DNA from: Bacteroidota bacterium
GTDB taxonomy: Bacteria > Bacteroidota > Bacteroidia > Chitinophagales > Saprospiraceae
Reading direction: 5' to 3'
Length of the DNA: 45,321 nucleotides
Assembly: GCA_024642705.1 (NCBI GenBank)
Contig: JAHEAQ010000001.1
Location: forward strand, 1-45,321
Part shown: in pieces, positions 9,432-16,150 of the stretch
Layout of the letters: each line of letters starts with the position of its first letter
Position numbering within the stretch: the stretch's first letter is position 1
Notes under the pieces: generated by a model
Seen by the model: only the letters and a program-made list of their open reading frames with translations
Told to the model about the DNA's origin: nothing
Database searches by the model: none
Translations under genes and position numbers: made by a program

Positions 9432-9812
9432 ATGAAATATAATATAGACAAGGAAGAAAAATATTCAATTTTTCAGCTGCAAGAAGAGAATTTGAATTCA
9501 CTTATTGCACCAAATCTAAAATCGGAATTTGTTTTTCTGAGAAATGAAGGTGTAAAAAATTTAATTTTTGATTTATCTGAAGTGAAATATGTCGATTCGT
9601 CAGGACTAAGTGCCATTTTGACTGCAAATAGACTTTGGAAAGGATACGGATCCTTTGTATTAACAGGAATTGATCATCCAAGCGTGCAACGGTTAATTGA
9701 AATTTCCAGATTAGAAACCATTCTTACTTTAATGCCAAGTTTACAAGATTCTATTAATTATGTAGATACTGAAGAAATCGAACGAGCTCTCGACAAGGAA
9801 GTAGGAGAATAA
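9432..9812 (+). CDS. STAS domain protein (anti-sigma factor antagonist type)
   Basis: This 126-residue protein is a single STAS domain of the SpoIIAA/RsbV kind: FDLSEVKYVDSSGLSAILTANRLWK contains the loop with the phosphorylatable serine (Ser57 in DSSG), followed by FVLTGIDHPSVQRLIEISRLETIL. In the family, a partner kinase phosphorylates this serine and so controls binding to an anti-sigma factor or other target. No partner kinase is visible here. RNase Z begins 2 nt after the stop, so the two genes almost certainly share one transcript. The short C-terminal tail is acidic. Confidence 0.88.
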   Translation: MKYNIDKEEKYSIFQLQEENLNSLIAPNLKSEFVFLRNEGVKNLIFDLSEVKYVDSSGLSAILTANRLWKGYGSFVLTGIDHPSVQRLIEISRLETILTLMPSLQDSINYVDTEEIERALDKEVGE

Positions 9813-9814
9813 TT

Positions 9815-10726
9815 ATGGGTTTTCAGCTACGCATCTTAGGATGCAACTCTGCAATACCTACCAATTCAAGATTTACCACTGCACAAGTATTGCATGCTAC
9901 CACAAAAAATTATGTCATTGATTGTGGTGAAGGCATTCAGATTCGCATTAATGATCTGAAAATTAAAAAAAATAAAATCCATGAAGTATTTATAAGTCAC
10001 CTTCATGGCGATCATTTTTTCGGATTACCGGGCCTCCTCACCTCATTTAATCTAAGTGGAAGAATTTTACCATTAACCATTTATGGTCCGATAGGTCTAA
10101 AAAAGTACATTTTAACACTTCAAGAGATCGGTTCATTTTATTTGAATTTTGAATTGAAAATCATTGAACTTAATGCACAGATTTATCAAAAAATTCATTC
10201 TGATTCAGAACTTGAAGTTTTTTCAATTCCATTAAAACATAGACTTCCAACCACAGGTTTTATATTTAAAGAAAAACCTAAACAAAGAAATATTTTGGTC
10301 GAAGCGATTCGAGAAAAAAAAATTACCATTCAAGAAATAAAACAATTGAAAAGCAACATAGATGTAATAAGACCAGATGGTTCTATTTTGCGATATGAAG
10401 AGCTAACGGAAAAACCTCCAAAACCATGTATTTATGTATACTGTTCTGATACACTTTATGATGAAGAATTGGTTCCTTTCATTCAAAATGCAACTGCATT
10501 ATATCATGAAAGCACCTATTTACATGATCTGGCAATAAAAGCAAACGAACGAATGCATTCCACAGCTAAAGAAGCTGCCCTGATTGCCAAAAAAGCTAAA
10601 GTTGGAAAATTAATTTTAGGACACTATTCTTCCAGATATAAAAGCATAAAAATTTTCAAAGATGAAGCTGAACAGATTTTCTCACCTACTATTTTATCAG
10701 AAGATGGGTTATTAATTGAAATTTAG
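9815..10726 (+). CDS. rnz: Ribonuclease Z
   Basis: The protein has 303 residues, the short RNase Z form. It is a metallo-beta-lactamase-fold endonuclease that trims tRNA 3' ends. The zinc motif HLHGDH is at residues 62-67, after VIDCGEGIQIRINDL. Further family landmarks are FSIPLKHRLPTTGF, the late YCSDTLYDEEL segment with its metal-binding Asp, ALYHESTYLHDL, MHSTAKEAALIAKKA and LILGHYSSRY. It directly follows the STAS gene with a 2-nt gap. A tRNA-Lys gene lies 219 nt further on under its own promoter. That tRNA encodes its CCA, so RNase Z may not be essential for maturing it. Confidence 0.95.
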   Translation: MGFQLRILGCNSAIPTNSRFTTAQVLHATTKNYVIDCGEGIQIRINDLKIKKNKIHEVFISHLHGDHFFGLPGLLTSFNLSGRILPLTIYGPIGLKKYILTLQEIGSFYLNFELKIIELNAQIYQKIHSDSELEVFSIPLKHRLPTTGFIFKEKPKQRNILVEAIREKKITIQEIKQLKSNIDVIRPDGSILRYEELTEKPPKPCIYVYCSDTLYDEELVPFIQNATALYHESTYLHDLAIKANERMHSTAKEAALIAKKAKVGKLILGHYSSRYKSIKIFKDEAEQIFSPTILSEDGLLIEI

Positions 10727-10886
10727 TTCCAAACAGCTTAATTTCAGAAGAATATTTTGACCAAAAAAATAACAAAATGATAAAATGATCGGAATTGTGA
10801 AATTTTATTTCAAACTATAAGTAGTTGAAAATAAGTATTTAATGAAAAGCAATATTAAAAAAACTTTTTTTTCTCTATTCTACTTC

Positions 10887-10916
10887 TTGGAATATATATA
10901 TATACTATTATCTTTG
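10887..10916 (+). promoter_or_regulatory. Promoter of tRNA-Lys
   Basis: TTG at 10887-10889 is followed after 19 nt by TATCTTTG at 10909-10916, an exact match to the Bacteroidota housekeeping consensus. The tRNA begins 30 nt after the -7 element. Confidence 0.75.
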
Positions 10917-10922
10917 CAGTCC

Positions 10923-10940
10923 CATTTGAGAAATCAAATG
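10923..10940 (+). other. Leader hairpin with GAAA loop upstream of tRNA-Lys
   Basis: CATTTGA (10923-10929) pairs with TCAAATG (10934-10940) around GAAA. It lies at the expected start of the tRNA precursor, 5 nt before the mature 5' end, and may affect 5' processing. Confidence 0.5.
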
Positions 10941-10945
10941 CTGGA

Positions 10946-11021
10946 GATCGGTTAGCTCAGCTGGTAGAGCAACGCCCTTTTAAGGCGTGGGCCCTGGGTT
11001 CGAGCCCCAGACTGGTCACCA
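10946..11021 (+). tRNA. tRNA-Lys(UUU), CCA encoded
   Basis: The cloverleaf folds by eye: acceptor strand GATCGGT (10946-10952) with ACTGGTC (11011-11017), a D arm starting GCTC, an anticodon stem ACGCC/GGCGT around the loop CTTTTAA with anticodon TTT, and a T arm CTGGG-TTCGAGC-CCCAG. The discriminator base is A and CCA is encoded at 11019-11021. Two wobble pairs occur in the acceptor stem. Confidence 0.97.
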
Positions 11022-11024
11022 AAT

Positions 11025-11061
11025 AAGACTCAACAATTAATTTTTGTTGGGTCTTTTTTTT
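11025..11061. terminator. Terminator shared by tRNA-Lys and the convergent lipoprotein operon
   Basis: Bases 11025-11036 pair with 11044-11055 (12 pairs, one G-T) around a 7-nt loop, followed by eight Ts on the plus strand. The minus-strand operon stops at 11060, just next to it, and reads the same hairpin followed by TTATTT, so it may serve both directions. Confidence 0.85.
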
Positions 11062-11917
11062 ATAATCCTTTCATTTCAATTTTATATACATTACCACCTT
11101 TCCCATCTGAAACTTCAGAACCAATTAAAAATTCATTTTCTTTTAAAAGTGTTAAAGCTTCAAATTGTTCAGGAAAATCAATGCTTATGGTCTTTATCGT
11201 TTCAAATTTTCCTTTTTCAAGATATTTTAATATTACCACATAGTTTTTATAAATCCCTTTACTTGAATTATGACAAAGAAGCAAAATAGATTTACTTTTC
11301 TCATGATAATAGGCATCAGTAACTCCTGAAGGAACATCAATTTCGCATTCAAAATCAAATTTTTCTTTTCCCAATTTTGCAGAATAAATACTTGATGTTT
11401 TATTATTGGCATTCTTTGTAAAAAGATAGTATGATTTATTCATCACTATCATCGCTTCACAATCCAGATCATGATTCTTCTTTTTCTTATCTTTTTTATC
11501 CACAAAATTGAATTTTATTTTCTTATTAACATCAAAATCTTTTTTGTCAATATGATAAATTCGCAAATCTTTTCTGCCTCCTTCATTGTTACCGAAATCA
11601 CCAACCAAATATTCATTATTATATGAAATCAAGGTTTCCCAATCAATATTCTTCGAATCTTTAATCTCTATTTTGGTGAAAATTTGTTCATCAGCCATTT
11701 TTAATTTATAAAGAATAGAGCCATCGCCACCGTCATTGATTAATATTAATTCGTCATTCTCGTATACCATTCCAGAACACTCATTTAACTGTTCAGGTAA
11801 TGTTAGAAATTTAGAAATCGAAAAAGTTATTTCTTTATATTTGGAAACAGAATTATTTTGACAGGATGGCAAGCCAAAGAAAAAAAAGAGAAAAAAATGC
11901 ATAGGTATTATTTTCAT
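11060..11917 (-). CDS. Lipoprotein of the SdiA-regulated/propeller-like type, paralogue A
   Basis: From the ATG at 11917 the protein has 285 residues and begins MKIIPMHFFLFFFFGLPSC, a lipoprotein signal ending in a cysteine lipobox; an earlier in-frame start at 11947 would overlap the upstream gene and lengthen the signal n-region, so the inner start is preferred. The body has repeated strand patterns: NECSGMVYENDELILINDGGDG, then DWETLISYNNEYLVGDFGNN, RKDLRIYHI, DLDCEAMIV and EQFEALTLLKENEFLIGSE. The pattern resembles a known Bacteroidota surface-protein type with a probable beta-propeller fold and no assigned function. It is clearly a tandem duplicate of the next gene upstream, from which it is 19 nt away. 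Confidence 0.75.
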   Translation of the reverse strand: MKIIPMHFFLFFFFGLPSCQNNSVSKYKEITFSISKFLTLPEQLNECSGMVYENDELILINDGGDGSILYKLKMADEQIFTKIEIKDSKNIDWETLISYNNEYLVGDFGNNEGGRKDLRIYHIDKKDFDVNKKIKFNFVDKKDKKKKNHDLDCEAMIVMNKSYYLFTKNANNKTSSIYSAKLGKEKFDFECEIDVPSGVTDAYYHEKSKSILLLCHNSSKGIYKNYVVILKYLEKGKFETIKTISIDFPEQFEALTLLKENEFLIGSEVSDGKGGNVYKIEMKGL

Positions 11918-11936
11918 TATTGAAAAAGACAGTTGG

Positions 11937-12821
11937 TTATAAGCCATTTATTATTATTTTATACAAATTTCCACCTTTAAAAAATCCATTTTCTGACCCA
12001 ATTAAAAATTCATTTTTATTCAATAATGTAATTGCCTCAATCTGTTCTCGGTAAGGAATATCAAAAACTTTTACCTTTTTAAATGAACCATTAATTAACG
12101 GTTTTACAATTGTTAAGTAATTCGTAAAGCCAGTTAGATTATAAGTATAACTTAAAATTAAAACAGTATTCGTTTGATCATGAAAAAAAGCATCTGTCAC
12201 TTGCCCCTTCATCTCAATCGAATCATGAAGAACAAATTCAGCTTTCCTCACAGGGGATTTATAAATATTGGTGTAGGAATTGGCTCTGTTCTTGGTGAAA
12301 AGGACATAATCATTATCCATGATAACCATTGCCTCGCAATCAAAATTATGCATTGAAATATCGAAATTATTTTGATCTGGATAACTAAACTGTATTTCTT
12401 CTTTCAGCTCATAATTAATATCATCTAAATGGTATATTTTCAAATCTTGTCGTTTTCCTAAATTATTTCCAAAATCTCCCACTACTATTTCATTTTCAAA
12501 AGCTAATATGGTTTCCCAATCTACATTTTGAACGCCATTAACTTTTATGGTTTCTATGGTATCCGTGCCTGAAGAATTTAGTTTATAAAGAATTGGCCCT
12601 CCTCCCCCATCATTGATTATTAAAATTTCCTTTCCTTGGACAATGATTCCAGAGCATTCATTAACAATACTAGGCAGAGTACAATAATGAGAAATTTCCA
12701 TTTCCAATTGCTCTGAATTACCCATCGGAATTTTTAAGCAACCTTGCAAAAAGATAAAATTGATAAAGATTGAAATACAATACAAAAATTTCAAAGAATT
12801 GCTTCGCTTTTGATTCAACAT
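11937..12821 (-). CDS. Lipoprotein of the SdiA-regulated/propeller-like type, paralogue B
   Basis: The protein has 294 residues with an N-terminal membrane signal and lipobox (FIFLQGC). Motifs match its downstream neighbour in the same order: NECSGIIVQGKEILIINDGGGG, DWETILAFENEIVVGDFGNN, RQDLKIYHLDD, NFDCEAMVIMDNDYVLFTKN, VTDAFFHDQTN and EQIEAITLLNKNEFLIGSENG. Acidic residues in NDGG, DWET and DFGNN are kept in both copies, which suggests a shared ligand or metal site, though this is inference. It starts 18 nt after the threonine synthase-like gene stops, so the three genes look like one operon. Function is unknown. Confidence 0.75.
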   Translation of the reverse strand: MLNQKRSNSLKFLYCISIFINFIFLQGCLKIPMGNSEQLEMEISHYCTLPSIVNECSGIIVQGKEILIINDGGGGPILYKLNSSGTDTIETIKVNGVQNVDWETILAFENEIVVGDFGNNLGKRQDLKIYHLDDINYELKEEIQFSYPDQNNFDISMHNFDCEAMVIMDNDYVLFTKNRANSYTNIYKSPVRKAEFVLHDSIEMKGQVTDAFFHDQTNTVLILSYTYNLTGFTNYLTIVKPLINGSFKKVKVFDIPYREQIEAITLLNKNEFLIGSENGFFKGGNLYKIIINGL

Positions 12822-12839
12822 ATTTCCCTTTATTTTTTT

Positions 12840-14051
12840 TCAATTATTGAAATTAAGAATATTCAATATCCTGCTTTCTACATTTATTAATTCAGTTTGA
12901 ATAATAGGTACCTTATTATTATTCTTTGGAATATTATCCTTAAGACCGCTGCCAGTAATTATCAATGCCACTTTTGCATTTTGTTCTATTTTACCAATCT
13001 TGCAAAGTTTTCGAACAGCTGCTAAAATTGTTGCACTAGATGGTTCAACAAAATATCCTGACTTTGCAAATACTAATTGCGAATTAACAATCTCCGATTC
13101 TGAAACTTCTTCTGCAAGCCATCCATATTGCTCTGACTTTTGAATTATTTCTTCTCCTCCAGGTGGGTTACCACTAGTAATAGCTTCAGCAATTGTATGA
13201 AAATCTAAAAATGGCGTAATTGATTTTATACCTTTTTTAATAGATGAAACAATCGGACTATTATTTTGAGCTTGAACAACTATCATTTTTGGAAGTTTGG
13301 TAATGTATCCAGTTTTAAATAATTCCATATATCCTTTAAAAACTCCTCGAATATGGCCACAAGCTGAAGTTGGAATAGCAATATAATCCGGAACTTGGCA
13401 GCTCATTTGTTCAAACATTTCGAAAGCTGTGAGTTTATAACCTTCAGTTCTAATTGGACCATTACCAGATACAATTCTCAGATTTAATTTACGGCTTAAG
13501 GATAAAACATGATTCTTCATTTCTGAATAATTTGGGGCATTTATCTTGATAATATTAGCACCGTGCATTGACATAGAATCAATTTTTGCATTTGGAGTAT
13601 AAGAAGGCACAAAAATAATGGATTCTAGATTGGCTTTAGCAGCATAAGCAGCAATGGAATGGCCCATGTTTCCAGTAGAAATGGTGGCAACTACATTTTC
13701 ACTCATTTCTTTTGCCATGGCAATACAAAAAAGGGATCCCCTATCTTTGAAACTCCATGTAGGGTTCAAAGTTTCATTTTTAATTAATAAGTTATGGATG
13801 CCAGTAAATTCAATTAATTTTTGATCTGCTTTTAAAAGAGGAGTGTTTCCTTCACCCAAGGAAATACTTTCATCGATTTTTGAAAATGGCAGAAACTCTA
13901 TAAATCTATCCCACAATTCTTTGCCGGTTCGAATTTTAGCTTTTTCTATTTGTTGAATTCTTACTTCCAATGATTCACCTTGTTCCGTAAATTCATCTAA
14001 TTGCTCGAATGGAAATATTTTTTTTGATTGGGTAGAAATAAGTTTGTGCAA
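12840..14051 (-). CDS. Threonine synthase-like PLP enzyme (TTG start)
   Basis: The protein has 403 residues and the fold type II PLP enzyme pattern: SLGEGNTPLL, the PLP lysine in WSFKDRG (Lys102), ATISTGNMGHSIAAYAAKA, SACGHIRGVFKGY and a closing IITGSGLKD glycine/serine stretch. Threonine synthase, which turns O-phosphohomoserine into threonine, is the closest match. The N-terminal Cys-rich zinc-ribbon start of many homologues is missing, so a related beta-replacing enzyme cannot be excluded. The start is TTG at 14051: TAA lies two codons upstream and the next in-frame ATG is past the PLP lysine. The two lipoproteins downstream follow with short gaps. Confidence 0.8.
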   Translation of the reverse strand: MHKLISTQSKKIFPFEQLDEFTEQGESLEVRIQQIEKAKIRTGKELWDRFIEFLPFSKIDESISLGEGNTPLLKADQKLIEFTGIHNLLIKNETLNPTWSFKDRGSLFCIAMAKEMSENVVATISTGNMGHSIAAYAAKANLESIIFVPSYTPNAKIDSMSMHGANIIKINAPNYSEMKNHVLSLSRKLNLRIVSGNGPIRTEGYKLTAFEMFEQMSCQVPDYIAIPTSACGHIRGVFKGYMELFKTGYITKLPKMIVVQAQNNSPIVSSIKKGIKSITPFLDFHTIAEAITSGNPPGGEEIIQKSEQYGWLAEEVSESEIVNSQLVFAKSGYFVEPSSATILAAVRKLCKIGKIEQNAKVALIITGSGLKDNIPKNNNKVPIIQTELINVESRILNILNFNN

Positions 14052-14248
14052 AATTTAATTTTTATTTCAATGTAGCAATTTTTTTAGCTCAAATTGAAGC
14101 AGTCACCTACTTAAATATAAAAATTTCAATTAAAGTCTACTTAATCCTAAAAAAAGCAAACAGAAGGAATAAAAAAAATCTTTAACTACAATAAATAATA
14201 TTTTACGATATTGTACCTTCTTTTTCAAAAAATAAACATTATCCATAA

Positions 14249-16120
14249 ATGAAAATTATCCAATTTTTGACTGTTTTTTCATTTGTAATATTAATATCCT
14301 GTGAATCTGACAGGAATGATTCAAATACTATAAATGAAGTTGATGCTCCGATGACAACTTTGCCCATGACTTCTGTTTCATTTGATAATTTAGATCAATT
14401 TAAAGTGGACGGTAAAAATTGGCAAAATGCACAAAGTGTCTATGCTGATTATCTTACCGAAGGTTCATTTGAAGTAAAAGAAGGAAAAGGAATTCTTGTG
14501 AATTTGAATAATGATGAAAAAGCTCATTTGTATACTGCTTTCGATCATGGAGATATGGAATTAGATATCGAGTTTCTAATGCCCAAAGGTTCAAATTCTG
14601 GGCTTTATTTTCAAGGAAGGTATGAAATTCAACTTTATGATAGCTATGGAATCGACGAACCAACCATCGTAGATTGCGGATCCATTTATGAAAGATGGGA
14701 TGACTCTAAACCTGAGGATAAAGCAGGATATGAAGGGCATCCACCGCTTGTAAATGCCTCAAAGGCACCTGGTTTGTGGCAGCATTTGCAAGTTTATTTT
14801 AGGGCTCCTAAGTTCGATTCCTCCGGAAATAAAATAAAAAATGCAATTTTTGAAAATGTATATCTTAATGGAATAATGATCCATAATAATGTTGAAGTAA
14901 CTGGACCAACAAGAGCTGCAGTTTTCGAAAATGAAAAAGAAGTCCCTTTCGCACCAATGGTCATTCAAGGAGATCATGGGAAAATTGCTTTTCGTAATAT
15001 GAAATATAAATCTTACACTCAGGATTCATTATCGATATCTAATTTGACTTATAAATATTATGAATATGAGGCTGATGTATTGCCTGATTTTGATACATTG
15101 ACACCAATAAAAGAAGGAACATCTGAATACTTTGATGTTAATGTAGCTAATGAAAAGGAGGACAAATATGCATTACTTTTCTCTGGAGATCTTAACGTAC
15201 CAGTAACTGGAACTTATTTGTTTCATACTGGCATTGATGATGGTGCAGATTTATTTATTGATAATAAAATAGTTGTTCATAATGATGGGGATCCAGGGTA
15301 TGACAATGCCTATAATACGGTAGAATTAACAGAAGGAAAACATGATATAAAATTGAGTTTTTATGATAATACTTGGCAAGCATTAATTAGGGTAAATTAT
15401 GAAGGTCCAGGGATCTATTCTCATGCTTTGGGTGGTAAAATACAAAACGCAAAGCCTCAAAAAAAGACACCTCCAATATTGATGGAGGACGTTGCTGAAA
15501 CTGAATTATTGCGAAGTTTTATATATTATAAAGGGGCTAAAAGAACCCATGTTATTTCTGTAGCTGATCCTGGTGGGCTAAATTATTCTTATGATTTATC
15601 AGAAGGTTCCCTTTTAAAATTCTGGAGAGGCGGTTTTGGAGATTTAACTGACATGTGGGAACAAAGAGGTGAGCCCCAAATTATTAAGCCATTAAATGCA
15701 TCTATAGAAGCATTTTCAGGATTGCCAATTGCTAAGTTAAACAATAAAGATGCTCCTTGGCCAGCTTTTATTCTTAATGAATTCAAATTTAAAGGGTATG
15801 AACTTAATAGTTCAGGGCAGCCTACGTTTAGTTTTTCTTCAAAAGATGTTAATTGGACAGATTTTGTAAAACCAGATAATAATTCTAAGAAGTTAACTAG
15901 AACAATAACATTTGAATCATCAATTCCCAATATATTTTTAAGAGTGGCTCAAGCGGAGACGATTGAAAAACTACCAAATGGGCTTTATAGCATTGGCGGC
16001 CAATATTATCTTCAAATCGATGAAAAATATAATCCAATAATAAGAGAAAAAAATGGAAATTTTGATATGATTGCAGAAGTTAAAGACCAATCAAATGTAA
16101 TTTATAGTCTCCTTTGGTAA
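14249..16120 (+). CDS. DUF1080-PA14 lipoprotein (3-keto-disaccharide hydrolase-like)
   Basis: The protein has 623 residues. A signal ends in a lipobox at Cys18 (FVILISC). Residues about 40-255 form a DUF1080 domain, a concanavalin-like family that includes 3-keto-disaccharide hydrolases: FDNLDQF, GSNSGLYFQGRYEIQLYDSYG, GLWQHLQVYFRAPKFD, GPIVIQGDHGKIAFRNMKY-like end. Residues about 267-386 form a PA14 domain (GTYLFHTGIDDGADLFIDNK), usually carbohydrate binding. The last 220 residues are a further domain (THVISVADPGGLNYSYDL, FWRGGFGDLTDMW) I recognise only as recurring in similar secreted proteins. The dehydrogenase gene starts 30 nt after the stop, so the pair is very likely one operon acting outside the inner membrane on a sugar. 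Confidence 0.85.
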   Translation: MKIIQFLTVFSFVILISCESDRNDSNTINEVDAPMTTLPMTSVSFDNLDQFKVDGKNWQNAQSVYADYLTEGSFEVKEGKGILVNLNNDEKAHLYTAFDHGDMELDIEFLMPKGSNSGLYFQGRYEIQLYDSYGIDEPTIVDCGSIYERWDDSKPEDKAGYEGHPPLVNASKAPGLWQHLQVYFRAPKFDSSGNKIKNAIFENVYLNGIMIHNNVEVTGPTRAAVFENEKEVPFAPMVIQGDHGKIAFRNMKYKSYTQDSLSISNLTYKYYEYEADVLPDFDTLTPIKEGTSEYFDVNVANEKEDKYALLFSGDLNVPVTGTYLFHTGIDDGADLFIDNKIVVHNDGDPGYDNAYNTVELTEGKHDIKLSFYDNTWQALIRVNYEGPGIYSHALGGKIQNAKPQKKTPPILMEDVAETELLRSFIYYKGAKRTHVISVADPGGLNYSYDLSEGSLLKFWRGGFGDLTDMWEQRGEPQIIKPLNASIEAFSGLPIAKLNNKDAPWPAFILNEFKFKGYELNSSGQPTFSFSSKDVNWTDFVKPDNNSKKLTRTITFESSIPNIFLRVAQAETIEKLPNGLYSIGGQYYLQIDEKYNPIIREKNGNFDMIAEVKDQSNVIYSLLW

Positions 16121-16150
16121 ATATTCGTTTAAAAAAAGTAAATCATAATA

